Shown: one piece after another, positions 1-7,122 of the stretch
How the letters are laid out: the number at the start of each line of letters is the position of its first letter
How positions within the stretch are numbered: position 1 is the stretch's first letter
Source of the DNA: Bordetella genomosp. 9
GTDB lineage: Bacteria > Pseudomonadota > Gammaproteobacteria > Burkholderiales > Burkholderiaceae_B
Direction: 5' to 3'
Assembly: GCF_002261425.1 (NCBI RefSeq)
Contig: NZ_NEVJ01000001.1
Location: 620,001 to 684,000 of the forward strand
Length of the DNA: 64,000 nucleotides
Translations under genes and position numbers: made by a program
Notes under the pieces: generated by a model
Told to the model about the DNA's origin: nothing
What the model saw: the letters and a program-made list of their open reading frames with translations, nothing else
Database searches by the model: none

Positions 1-554
1 ACCGGATTTCGGACGGCAGCTACCAGCTGGGCGCCAAGCCGTTGCAGCTCGGGGCCATCTTCCAGCGTCAGATGCGCACCGCGGAATACGTTCCGCCTTT
101 CCTGCACCGGATCGTGGAAGAACTGGGCGAAAGCGCGTCCTTCTACATTCCGCAGAATGGCGGGCGGCTCTGCCTGCATCGCGTCAGCGCCAGCAACCAG
201 GTGATCGTCGATTCCGTGCGCGAAGGCGACTGGCTGCCCTTGGAAGGCGGCGCCACGGGAACCATCCTGCTGGCTTTTGGTGGAGCGGAAGGCAAGGAAA
301 TGGACGCCGTGCGCGTCCAGTTATGGGCGGCCACCTTTGGCGGCGCCCACCCCGAGATGGCGGCGGTCGCCGTGCCGGTCTTCGGCGTGCAGCAGGCCCT
401 GCTCGGCGCGCTCAGCGTTTCCGGCCCCCGGTACCGGCTGGAAGCGCGCGGCGCGGAAACCATGTGGCCCACGCTGATGCGAGCCGCCCGCGGCCTGACG
501 GAACTCCTGGGCGGCGACACGGCGGCATTCGACGCACGCCTGCGCGCCGACTGA
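1..554 (+). CDS. IclR-family transcriptional regulator, C-terminal part (5' end outside window)
   Basis: The reading frame is open from base 3 and continues off the left edge, leaving 183 residues. The first residues, ISDGSYQLG, match the end of the winged-helix DNA-binding domain of IclR regulators, where a G-x-Y-x-LG segment precedes the linker helix. The remainder has the layout of the IclR effector-binding domain (GAF-like): a segment around ESASFYIPQNG, a sensor strand LCLHRV, a GATG turn, and a late AVPVFG strand. Effector and target genes cannot be told, because the upstream neighbour is not visible. The gene ends 50 bp before the convergent acetyltransferase. Family assignment is firm; function beyond ligand-responsive regulation is not. 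Confidence 0.85.
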   Translation, partial: RISDGSYQLGAKPLQLGAIFQRQMRTAEYVPPFLHRIVEELGESASFYIPQNGGRLCLHRVSASNQVIVDSVREGDWLPLEGGATGTILLAFGGAEGKEMDAVRVQLWAATFGGAHPEMAAVAVPVFGVQQALLGALSVSGPRYRLEARGAETMWPTLMRAARGLTELLGGDTAAFDARLRAD

Positions 555-604
555 ACGCTAGATCGACGCGCCTTCGCTGGCTGGGCAGGTAGCCCGTCCA
601 GGGA

Positions 605-1657
605 TCACGGGGCCAGCTGCTTGCGGAAGTACACCCTGTCGAATCCGTGTTCAGACACACGGTCCGTGACAACGAAGCCGATCTTCTGGTACAGCGCGAT
701 GTTCTCATGCATCAGCGCATTGGTGTACAGGGTCAGGGCGCGCAGATTGCGCGAGCGCACCATGCGTTCCGCGAACAGCATCAGTTCGCGGCCGTAGCCC
801 TTGCCCTGGTCCGCCTGTCCCACGACCAGGTTGTTGACCTTCAACGCGTTGCGGTCCTGCGTGAGCAGGATCGCGCCCGCGATGACGCCGTGTGCGCGGA
901 GCACGTACAGGTCGCCCGACGCCGCCAGCGCGGCGTAGTCGGCTTTCATCGGCGCGGGCAGTTTCCCCATGCGCTCGATGTACATGGAATAGGCGCCGTC
1001 CACCAGCGCCTTGATGGCGGCGGCATCGGCGGGCCGCGCCGGTTCGATAGCGTGCGCGCCCCGTTGCTGCGCGGCGCCCGGCGCGTGCGAGGCGGCCGCG
1101 TTCTTCGCGTGATCGACCGGCGTGCCGTCGGCCGACAGCTGCTTGTAGAAGAACGTGGTGTCCGTCGCGCCGCCATGCGGCTTCAGGGCGTAGCCGGGGA
1201 TGACACCCGCGCGGATCCAGCCGGAGCGCGCATAAAGCCGTTCGCCATCGCTGCCTGTGGCGGTGTCCAGGACCAGGAGCGTCCGCCCGGCCTGGGCGGC
1301 GACCTTGTCGACTTCCGCCATCAACCGAGCGCCGACGCCCAGGCGCCGGAAATCGCGATGCACCAGCAGCTTGGAGACATCCGCCCTGTGCGGCTGGTTC
1401 TCGGGCAGGCCGATGACGACCTGGACGGTGCCCATGATGCGGTTGCCGGATTCGGCAATCAGCAGGATGCGGTCGCCATTCGCCACGCCGGCCGCGACCT
1501 TCATCCAGAAGCGTTCGGCCTTCGGCTTGTCCAGGGGCGTCATGAAGCTGACCGACGCGCCGCCGTCGACGCAGTCCATCAAGAGCTCGGCCAGCGGCCC
1601 GGCCAGCGATGGGGCTTCGTCCGCGCCGACGATGCGGATCCTGGTTTCGGTGGTCAT
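605..1657 (-). CDS. Tandem GNAT-family N-acetyltransferase (two GNAT domains)
   Basis: This 350-residue protein contains two GNAT folds in series. The first (about residues 5-170) carries an acetyl-CoA pyrophosphate loop in HRDFRRLGVGARLM; the second (about 205-345) carries the equivalent loop in QADQGKGYGRELM. A low-complexity Ala/His linker (about 180-205) joins them. GNAT enzymes transfer acetyl groups from acetyl-CoA to amines; the substrate cannot be read from sequence. The start codon lies one base after the stop of the upstream XRE/cupin regulator on the same strand, so the two are almost certainly co-transcribed and probably translationally coupled. A regulator next to an acetyltransferase suggests self-protection or amine or antibiotic modification, but this is inference. 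Confidence 0.85.
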   Translation of the reverse strand: MTTETRIRIVGADEAPSLAGPLAELLMDCVDGGASVSFMTPLDKPKAERFWMKVAAGVANGDRILLIAESGNRIMGTVQVVIGLPENQPHRADVSKLLVHRDFRRLGVGARLMAEVDKVAAQAGRTLLVLDTATGSDGERLYARSGWIRAGVIPGYALKPHGGATDTTFFYKQLSADGTPVDHAKNAAASHAPGAAQQRGAHAIEPARPADAAAIKALVDGAYSMYIERMGKLPAPMKADYAALAASGDLYVLRAHGVIAGAILLTQDRNALKVNNLVVGQADQGKGYGRELMLFAERMVRSRNLRALTLYTNALMHENIALYQKIGFVVTDRVSEHGFDRVYFRKQLAP

Positions 1658-1658
1658 C

Positions 1659-2231
1659 CTAAAGTCCTTTGGGAGGCGTCGTGATCGCGACCAGATAATG
1701 CGCGGCGGCCGCGCCTGGGTTATGGAAAGCGGTCGGCACGTCGAGCGGCATCGTCAGGCAGTCGCCTTTCGCCAGCTGCCAGGTGGTGTCGCCCACCCGC
1801 ACGTCCATCGTTCCGCGGATCATCCACACTTGCTGTATGACGTCGGGATTCTGCATCGTCGCCTCGTAGGCGACGCTCTGGCCTGGCGGGAAATGGATCT
1901 CGATCAGCTGGGTGGGACAGGGAAAGGCCGCGGAAAGGTGCCGGCGCACGTAGCCCGATGCGGGGTCTTTCCAGACCGCCTGCTGGTCGGCGCGCGAGAT
2001 GGGCGAGGGGCTTGCTTCGGAAGGCGGCCGTTCGAACAAGGACGCGAGCGGGACGTCGAGGGCCGATGCGAGCTTGTCCAGGATGATGGCGGTGGGGCTG
2101 CTTTCGCCCCGCTCGATCACCGAGATGGTGGACCGGCTCACGCCGCTGCGATCGGCAAGCACGTCCAGCGACCAGGCCCGCTTGTTACGCAGGTCGCGCA
2201 GGCGGGACGCGATAAGCTGGTTGATGTCCAT
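1659..2231 (-). CDS. XRE-family regulator with C-terminal cupin domain
   Basis: The 190-residue protein starts with a Cro/CI-type helix-turn-helix (about residues 8-62; core LADRSGVSRSTISVIERGES). It ends with a cupin barrel (about 105-185; MIRGTMDVRVGDTTWQL and KGDCLTMPLDVPTAFHN). This architecture is that of small-molecule-responsive repressors in which the cupin binds a ligand. The start is placed at the ATG encoding MDINQLI, because upstream in-frame codons run through AT-rich promoter-like sequence and the HTH domain begins right after this Met. It is upstream of, and coupled to, the GNAT gene, and divergent from the Nudix gene, so it probably autoregulates through the 92-bp intergenic region. 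Confidence 0.88.
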   Translation of the reverse strand: MDINQLIASRLRDLRNKRAWSLDVLADRSGVSRSTISVIERGESSPTAIILDKLASALDVPLASLFERPPSEASPSPISRADQQAVWKDPASGYVRRHLSAAFPCPTQLIEIHFPPGQSVAYEATMQNPDVIQQVWMIRGTMDVRVGDTTWQLAKGDCLTMPLDVPTAFHNPGAAAAHYLVAITTPPKGL

Positions 2232-2323
2232 GAATTGATGTCGACGATCATCTATAATATTGGATATTGATTCTATTATTATGGATAACGGCCGCCGCGT
2301 CAACTGGCGGCCCGGGAGCCACC
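2232..2323. promoter_or_regulatory. AT-rich divergent promoter region between XRE/cupin regulator and Nudix gene
   Basis: This short gap is much more AT-rich than its surroundings. It contains a perfect sigma-70 -10 hexamer TATAAT at 2253-2258 on the plus strand. No convincing -35 box stands 16-18 bp before it, so the promoter may rely on an activator or on other contacts. The divergent XRE/cupin regulator is the obvious candidate to bind here. I found no long perfect palindrome. Confidence 0.45.
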
Positions 2324-2731
2324 GTGATCACCAACGTCGGAATTCTCGTCCGTGACGGGCTGGGTCGTACGCTGCTGCAGATGCGCGACGGCAACGCCCC
2401 CAACGGCCCGCTGGCCTGGAGCTTCTGGGGTGGGGGCGTGGAGCCGGAAGACGCGGATCATCTCCACACGGCGGCACGCGAACTGGCGGAAGAACTGGAT
2501 ATCGCCGCGCTTCCCGCCGACTTCATCGAGATAGGCCGCCGCACCGGCAGCGATGGCCAGGAAGCCCCTTTGATGCTGCTGCGCCGCCCCGTCGAATGGG
2601 GCGACTTCCGCGTCCTGGAAGGCGCGGGCGCCGCTTATTTCCCGCTACACGAAATACGGCAGCTGCACGTCACGCGCTCAGTGGCGTGGTACCTGGCCAA
2701 CCGGCCTGATGTGTTTGGCATCGCAGCGTAG
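2324..2731 (+). CDS. Nudix hydrolase with a partly degenerate Nudix box
   Basis: A 135-residue Nudix-fold protein, predicted to hydrolyse a nucleoside diphosphate linked to some group X. The Nudix helix is at about residues 35-60: the REL-AEEL core (R-E-x-x-E-E, metal-binding glutamates) is intact. However, the first glutamate of the G-x5-E-x7-REUxEExGU signature is replaced by alanine, and the final glycine by aspartate. The GTG at 2324 is chosen because GGGAG lies five bases upstream and the Nudix fold begins directly with the VITNVGILV strand; an upstream start would add a poorly conserved tail from promoter sequence. It is divergent from the XRE/cupin regulator. Its substrate is unknown. 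Confidence 0.8.
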   Translation: MITNVGILVRDGLGRTLLQMRDGNAPNGPLAWSFWGGGVEPEDADHLHTAARELAEELDIAALPADFIEIGRRTGSDGQEAPLMLLRRPVEWGDFRVLEGAGAAYFPLHEIRQLHVTRSVAWYLANRPDVFGIAA

Positions 2732-2777
2732 GCGGCAGTTCAGGGTTTAGCCGAATAGATCCCCGTTGCCCCGGGAC

Positions 2778-2819
2778 TTTTCAAAGGCTCGGCTGGCATA
2801 TACAATCTGGCATATACAA
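2778..2819 (+). promoter_or_regulatory. vapBC promoter with tandem 13-bp operator repeat
   Basis: A sigma-70-like promoter can be read as TTTTCA (2778-2783), a 17-bp spacer and TACAAT (2801-2806). The 13-mer CTGGCATATACAA occurs twice, at 2793-2805 and 2807-2819, one helical turn and a little more apart (14-bp period). The first copy contains most of the -10 box and the second covers the expected transcription start. This is where a VapB or VapBC autorepressor would act. The ribosome-binding site GGAGG follows, eight bases before the vapB ATG. Confidence 0.6.
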
Positions 2820-2835
2820 CCTGGAGGGCGGCATC

Positions 2836-3108
2836 ATGGCTACCCATGTTCATGCGACGCGGCCGCGGGAAGCCAAGCTCTTCCGCAATAACCGCAGCCA
2901 AGCTGTTCGCATCCCCGTCGAGTTCGAACTCCCCGGCGACCGTGTGCTCATCCGACGAGAGGGGGCAAGGCTGATCATCGAGCCATTGACCGGGCCCAGG
3001 AATATCGTTGAGCTCCTGGCACAGTGGCGAAAGGAAGAGCCGCTAGGGCCTGAAGATCAGTTTCCCGAGATCAGCGATGCGCCGCTCCGGCCCGAGGATA
3101 TCTTGTGA
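2836..3108 (+). CDS. vapB: Type II antitoxin, VapB (AbrB/MazE-fold)
   Basis: A 90-residue antitoxin. Residues 10-50 form the swapped-hairpin AbrB/MazE DNA-binding domain (AKLFRNNRSQAVRIPVEFEL then a second strand ending RLIIEPL), the usual VapB arrangement. The acidic C-terminal tail (about 60-90) would wrap the toxin. VapB proteins neutralise the VapC RNase and, as a complex, repress their own promoter; the repeated 13-mer just upstream fits that. The gene overlaps vapC by four bases (GTGA), so toxin translation is coupled to antitoxin translation. Confidence 0.92.
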   Translation: MATHVHATRPREAKLFRNNRSQAVRIPVEFELPGDRVLIRREGARLIIEPLTGPRNIVELLAQWRKEEPLGPEDQFPEISDAPLRPEDIL

Positions 3109-3506
3109 GCGGCTATCTCCTCGATACCAACATCATCAGTGCACTGCTGCGTGAACCCGATGGTCACGCCGCACGCCGTGTCGCGCTAGTGGGCCATCGC
3201 GCGGTTTGCACCAGCATCATCGTGGCAGCCGAGCTACGGTATGGCTGCGCCAAGAAGGCATCGCCCAGGCTGACCGCCAAGGTCGAGAGCCTGCTGGATG
3301 TGATCACCGTCTTGCCGTTCGAATGCCCGGCGGATGTCGAGTACGGAGATATCCGAGCCACGCTCGAAACAACCGGGGAAATCGTCGGCTCCAACGATTT
3401 GTTGATCGGTGCCCACGCTCAGTCCCTTGGCCTCACGCTGGTGACCGCGAATACACGCGAGTTCGCCCGCATTCGCGGCCTCGCGGTCGAGAACTGGCTC
3501 GAATAA
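3105..3506 (+). CDS. vapC: Type II toxin, VapC PIN-domain ribonuclease
   Basis: A 133-residue PIN-domain protein starting at a GTG that overlaps the vapB stop. The acidic metal-binding residues of PIN nucleases are present: Asp in LLDTNIISALL near the N-terminus, Glu in VAAELRYG, Asp in GSNDLLIGAHA, and the C-terminal strand LVTANTREFARI. VapC toxins are Mg-dependent endoribonucleases that cleave tRNA or rRNA in growth arrest; the target here cannot be predicted. Length and active-site spacing are normal, so the module looks intact. It could stabilise this chromosome segment or act in stress, but there is no mobile-element context. Confidence 0.93.
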   Translation: MSGYLLDTNIISALLREPDGHAARRVALVGHRAVCTSIIVAAELRYGCAKKASPRLTAKVESLLDVITVLPFECPADVEYGDIRATLETTGEIVGSNDLLIGAHAQSLGLTLVTANTREFARIRGLAVENWLE

Positions 3507-3526
3507 ACCGCTTACCAGGGGCTTTC

Positions 3527-4090
3527 ATGACAACGCTGACGAATCGCGCCAATTCGGCGCTGGTGGTGATCGACCTGCAGAACGGCGTGGTCGCCGAAGC
3601 ATACCGGCGTGATGAGGTGATCGAGGTCGTCAGGACGTTGGTCGAGCATGCCCGGCGCGAGGGCATGCCCGTCATCTGGGTGCAGCATACGGACGACGAG
3701 CTCGCCGAGGGCAGCGTCGCGTGGCGCTTCGTCGACGAACTCGTGCCGCGATCGCATGAGCCGGTGGTGTACAAGCGCTACCGCGACGCGTTCGAGGATA
3801 CCGAGCTTGAAGCCATTTGCGCCAGGCTGCATGTGGGCAAGCTCGTTGTGGCCGGCGCGCTGACGGACATGTGCGTGCGTTCGACGTTGCATGGCGCGCT
3901 GGTCCGGGGCTATGACGCGGTGCTGGTCAGCGACGGCCATACGACCATCGACAGGACGCGGCAGGGCGCTCCCACGGCGGATGCAGTGATCCGGCACACC
4001 AATCTGTACTGGAGCGGGCAGCGGGCGCCCGGGAGATCGGGGGGCGTGATCTCCAGTGCGGATTTTCTGATGCACATCTGTGGCGGCTAG
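3527..4090 (+). CDS. Cysteine hydrolase, isochorismatase family
   Basis: A 187-residue isochorismatase-fold hydrolase. The Asp-Lys-Cys catalytic set can be seen: Asp in ALVVIDLQNG, Lys in VVYKRYRDAFEDTEL, and the nucleophile Cys in ALTDMCVRSTLHGA. Family members hydrolyse isochorismate, nicotinamide, N-carbamoylsarcosine or other amides, and sequence alone does not decide which. The ATG at 3527 is chosen because AGGGG precedes it and the fold starts immediately after; the frame is open further upstream but only through vapC. It follows vapC by 20 bp, yet a functional link to the toxin module is unlikely. Confidence 0.85.
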   Translation: MTTLTNRANSALVVIDLQNGVVAEAYRRDEVIEVVRTLVEHARREGMPVIWVQHTDDELAEGSVAWRFVDELVPRSHEPVVYKRYRDAFEDTELEAICARLHVGKLVVAGALTDMCVRSTLHGALVRGYDAVLVSDGHTTIDRTRQGAPTADAVIRHTNLYWSGQRAPGRSGGVISSADFLMHICGG

Positions 4091-4218
4091 CTCTACCGTG
4101 CATCCTCGCGCGCTCGCGTAAACTCTCCGTCTTGCGCGGTACAGCCGCGCACCGCTGCTGCGTCCGGGGTGCGACTCGCTTCGGGCGCCGATAAGTTTCC
4201 ATCAGCGAGAGCATCCCT

Positions 4219-4848
4219 ATGCCCCCTGCATCCAGCGCGTTCGAAAATTTGCGAGCGCACGCGTTCAGTCCACGTGCCGGCACAAGACTGCCCGGTCCCG
4301 ATCATCCCTGTCGTGGCAGTGTGCCGCGCGGCGCCCGGTGCGCCGTCGCGGTGCTGGCAGGTGCGCTCATGCTGCTCTCCGCGAGCGGGTGCAGTTCGCT
4401 GTTCAGCGAAGGCGCCGCCGCGGGAGCCGGCGTCGGTGGCGCCGCGCTGGCCAGCAAGGTCACCCGCAATCCGACGGTGGCCGCGGGCATCGGCCTGGGT
4501 GCGCTGGCCGCCGCGCAGGCGGGCGTCAAGTATGTCGAGAAGAATTATCACGAAGAGCAGCAGGACCGCATCGCCTCCGCGGCCGGCCCCCTGGCGATCG
4601 GCAAGACCGCCAAGTGGGAAAGCCGCCATGCCGTGGAAATCGAACCGGACGCGCACGGCAGGGTGACGGTGTCGCGCCAGATCAGCGCCGGCGACCTGAA
4701 CTGCAAGGAAATCGTCTTCTCGGTCGACGACGTGGTGGAGGACAAGCCGCGCAGCGACTTCTACACCGCGACGATCTGCGAGCAGGCGGGCCATTGGAAG
4801 TGGGCATCGGCCGAGCCCGCCACCGCGCGTTGGGGATCCTTGCAGTGA
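4219..4848 (+). CDS. Putative lipoprotein, paralogue A of a tandem pair
   Basis: The protein has a hydrophobic segment AVAVLAGALMLLSASGC ending in a lipobox, so it is probably exported and lipidated at Cys58. A Gly/Ala-rich glycine-zipper-like stretch follows (EGAAAGAGVGGAALAS). The body has two cysteines that could form a disulfide (NCKEIV and ATICEQ) and the C-terminus is WKWASAEPATARWGSLQ. From the ATG at 4219 the signal peptide would be very long; a GTG at 4321 would give a normal one of about 23 residues and may be the real start. The next gene is a clear paralogue and overlaps it by one base. I recognise no characterised family. Confidence 0.7.
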   Translation: MPPASSAFENLRAHAFSPRAGTRLPGPDHPCRGSVPRGARCAVAVLAGALMLLSASGCSSLFSEGAAAGAGVGGAALASKVTRNPTVAAGIGLGALAAAQAGVKYVEKNYHEEQQDRIASAAGPLAIGKTAKWESRHAVEIEPDAHGRVTVSRQISAGDLNCKEIVFSVDDVVEDKPRSDFYTATICEQAGHWKWASAEPATARWGSLQ

Positions 4849-5411
4849 TGGCGCAACCCTGTTCATGCTCGGGCGCGCGCGGCGAGAGCGACCGCGACGC
4901 GGGTGCGCGCATGCCCGGCGCGCGCCTGGCAATCGCCGCCTGCCTGCTCGCCGTCGCGCTGACCGGCTGCAGCTCGATCGGCGGCTTCACGGGCGCCGCC
5001 GCCGGTATCGCGACGGGCGCGGCGACCAGCAATCCGGCGATCGGCGTGGGCGTCGGCGTGGCCGTCAAGGCCGCCACCGATGCGGCCGTGCAGCGGGTGT
5101 ATCGCAACATGCAGGACACCGAGCAGACCCTGATCGCCCGCGCCGCCGGCACCATGGCCCCGGGTGAAAAGCGCGTATGGGCGGCGCATTACTCGATCAG
5201 CTTCTTCGATGAGCACGGCGAACTGCAGGTGCTCAACCAGACGGAGAACGCCTTGACGACATGCCGCGACGTTGCGTTTTCCGTGGTCACCGGCGAGGCG
5301 GAAACCGCGACCTCGCAATGGTTCGTCACCCAGGTGTGCCGCAACAGCGACCAGCAGTGGCGCTGGGCCGCCGCGGAACCGGCGGTCGGCCGCTGGGGAA
5401 GCCTGCAGTAA
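4848..5411 (+). CDS. Putative lipoprotein, paralogue B of a tandem pair
   Basis: The ATG at 4848 overlaps the stop of the previous gene (TGATG), which implies translational coupling. A better signal peptide begins at an in-frame ATG at 4911: MPGARLAIAACLLAVALTGC, with the lipobox LTGC. The mature part repeats the plan of paralogue A: glycine-zipper-like FTGAAAGIATGAATSNP, a helical segment, two cysteines (TTCRDVAFSV and TQVCRN), and the C-terminus WRWAAAEPAVGRWGSLQ. The two C-termini share a W-x-WA-AEPA-x-x-RWGSLQ ending. The pair arose by tandem duplication. A role in the cell envelope is inferred from the lipid anchor and zipper; nothing more specific can be said. Confidence 0.75.
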   Translation: MAQPCSCSGARGESDRDAGARMPGARLAIAACLLAVALTGCSSIGGFTGAAAGIATGAATSNPAIGVGVGVAVKAATDAAVQRVYRNMQDTEQTLIARAAGTMAPGEKRVWAAHYSISFFDEHGELQVLNQTENALTTCRDVAFSVVTGEAETATSQWFVTQVCRNSDQQWRWAAAEPAVGRWGSLQ

Positions 5412-5423
5412 CGCGGCGCTGCT

Positions 5424-5924
5424 TCAGCGCGGCTTGCCGAACCCGCCCGCGGCCCACTCGGACGCCCGTTGAACGCTGAGCTTGTAGTTCGGGGCGACGT
5501 TGACCTGGGCCAATTGCTCGCCCAGCTCGTCGTAGGCGCTCAACACCGCGTACGGTTCGTCCTCGTCGGGCACGATGTCCAGCTTGACGGTCAGGCGGCC
5601 GCCTTCGACGTCTATCTTCACGCTCTTGTGCAGCGTCGCGTGCAATTGCTGTTCGTGCCGGCGCAGCACTTCATTGGCGGTCTTGACCAGCGTGAAGAAG
5701 GCGGGCGCATCCAGGGGCTTCGGATTCTTCTTGTCGCGGCCCATCGTCCAGGGGCCGACCAGGGCCGGTTCCGCTTCGCCGTCCTTGGTCATTTCCACGG
5801 CCCAGCCGTCGTCGTCCTCGTTCTTGATGACCCGGGCGGTCCAGCCGTCATCGCACCAGAGCCTGGCCTCCTGCGTCTTGCGGTCCTCGGGGGTTTCTGC
5901 GTCGTCCGCGGGAATGTCGTTCAC
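5424..5924 (-). CDS. Conserved hypothetical protein, acidic, about 166 residues
   Basis: An acidic, soluble protein with no signal peptide or membrane segment. It opens with a charged region rich in Asp/Glu (PADDAETPEDRKTQ), then WTARVIKNEDDDGWAVEM and GPWTMGRDKKNPKPLDAP, a helix (FFTLVKTANEVLRRHEQQLHA) and an SVKIDVEGGRLTVKLDIVPD beta-hairpin. I do not recognise a characterised family. The GTG start is placed just before this region because CAGGAG precedes it; a longer open frame upstream has no support. It is convergent with the lipoprotein pair (12 bp apart) and lies 65 bp downstream of the oxidoreductase gene on the same strand, so it may be the last gene of that transcript. Confidence 0.7.
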   Translation of the reverse strand: MNDIPADDAETPEDRKTQEARLWCDDGWTARVIKNEDDDGWAVEMTKDGEAEPALVGPWTMGRDKKNPKPLDAPAFFTLVKTANEVLRRHEQQLHATLHKSVKIDVEGGRLTVKLDIVPDEDEPYAVLSAYDELGEQLAQVNVAPNYKLSVQRASEWAAGGFGKPR

Positions 5925-5989
5925 TGCCTGGGTACTCCTGGATCGTTGCTCGTGCGGGGTGCGGCCGCAAAGTATACGCACCCGCGCGA

Positions 5990-6982
5990 TCAACCGACCG
6001 TGACCACGATCTTTCCGACCTGCTCGTTCGATTCCAGGAACCGCGTGGCGTCCTGTATCTGGTCGAACGCGAACGTCCGCGAGATCAGTGGCGACAGCGT
6101 GCCGGACTCCAGTCCCGCGTTGATGAACGCCTTCGCCTGCGCCAGCAGTTCGTCGTGCGTGATGACCTCGATGTAGAGGTAGCCCTTGAAGGTCAGGCAC
6201 TTGCCCAGCAAGGCGAACTGGGGGAAGGCGCCGGCCTCGGTGCTCAGGGCGCCGTATTCCAGCAGCATGCCGCCGAAGGCCATGCATTCCGCCAGCTGGG
6301 CGATGGCCGGTCCGCCGATGGGATCGAACACCAGGCGCGCGCCCTTGCCGTTCGTGATCGCCATGACCCTGGCCGCCAGGTCCTCCTCGGCGGTCGCGAT
6401 CACGTGGTGCGCGCCGGCGTCCTTGAGCGATTGCGCCTTCGCGCTGCCGCGCGTGGTCGCGATCACCGTGGCGCCGACGCTGCGCGCGATCTGGATCGCG
6501 GCGATACCGACGCTGCTGGACGCGGCCGAGACGATCACGAAATCGTCGGAACGCAGCCGTCCCTGCGCAATCAAGGCGCCCCAGGCCGTCACGTACTGCA
6601 TCCACGACGCCGCCGCCTGTTCGAAGCTCAGCCGTGCCGGGTGCTTGACCACATACCTGGCGGGCACGTTGATCAGCTCGCCGTAAGTCGGCCAGCGCGC
6701 CATGTCGGGGGTGGGTATCACGCTGACGGCATCTCCCTCCTCGAAGCCGGCCACGTCGTCGCCCATCGTCCGCACCACGCCCGCGGCCTCGTAGCCCAGC
6801 TGGGACGGAAACACGGCTTCCTGCAGGTAGCGGCCGGTGCGGAACATTACCTCGGCGCGATTCAGGCCGATGGCCTTGACGGCGATCTGCACCTCATCCG
6901 CGGCGGGCGCGCGGACATCGATGTCTTCGATGCGAAGCACGCTCGCATCGCCGTACTCATGAAAGCGGACAACTCGGGTCAT
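5990..6982 (-). CDS. Zinc-independent quinone oxidoreductase-like alcohol dehydrogenase (MDR family)
   Basis: A 330-residue medium-chain dehydrogenase/reductase. The N-terminal GroES-like domain (about 1-120) contains GLNRAEVMFRTGRY and QLGYEAAGVV; the Rossmann domain (about 130-270) has the cofactor motif VSAASSSVGIAAIQIA and VFDPIGG. The catalytic zinc cysteine of alcohol dehydrogenases is absent, as in quinone oxidoreductases and enoyl reductases that use NADPH. The start at 6982 is supported by GGAG about six bases upstream; a Met four codons earlier (6994) overlaps that site. It lies downstream of the HMG-CoA reductase/permease operon but is separated by a terminator, so it is likely an independent unit. 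Substrate unknown. Confidence 0.85.
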   Translation of the reverse strand: MTRVVRFHEYGDASVLRIEDIDVRAPAADEVQIAVKAIGLNRAEVMFRTGRYLQEAVFPSQLGYEAAGVVRTMGDDVAGFEEGDAVSVIPTPDMARWPTYGELINVPARYVVKHPARLSFEQAAASWMQYVTAWGALIAQGRLRSDDFVIVSAASSSVGIAAIQIARSVGATVIATTRGSAKAQSLKDAGAHHVIATAEEDLAARVMAITNGKGARLVFDPIGGPAIAQLAECMAFGGMLLEYGALSTEAGAFPQFALLGKCLTFKGYLYIEVITHDELLAQAKAFINAGLESGTLSPLISRTFAFDQIQDATRFLESNEQVGKIVVTVG

Positions 6983-7087
6983 GGACGTCTCCATTGAAAT
7001 GGGGCCTGTATTCACGGCCTGTACTCGCGCAAGCATAATCCGAGCCGGCCATTTCCCGTGGAGATCCCCATTCCGCCCGACATGACG

Positions 7088-7116
7088 AAAACCCGGGCGA
7101 CGCGTGCGTCGCCCGG
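7088..7116 (-). terminator. Rho-independent terminator of the HMG-CoA reductase/permease operon
   Basis: On the minus strand, six bases after the permease stop codon, a perfect 10-bp stem (CCGGGCGACG / CGTCGCCCGG) with a 4-base loop is followed by GTTTTC. This is a standard intrinsic terminator and separates the operon from the oxidoreductase gene. Confidence 0.8.
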
Positions 7117-7122
7117 CGCCGG

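Noticed and set aside
4133..4151. Hairpin TGCGCGG-TACAG-CCGCGCA as a terminator after the isochorismatase-like gene.
   Set aside because: A perfect 7-bp stem, but no T-run on either strand; it may be a chance GC palindrome.
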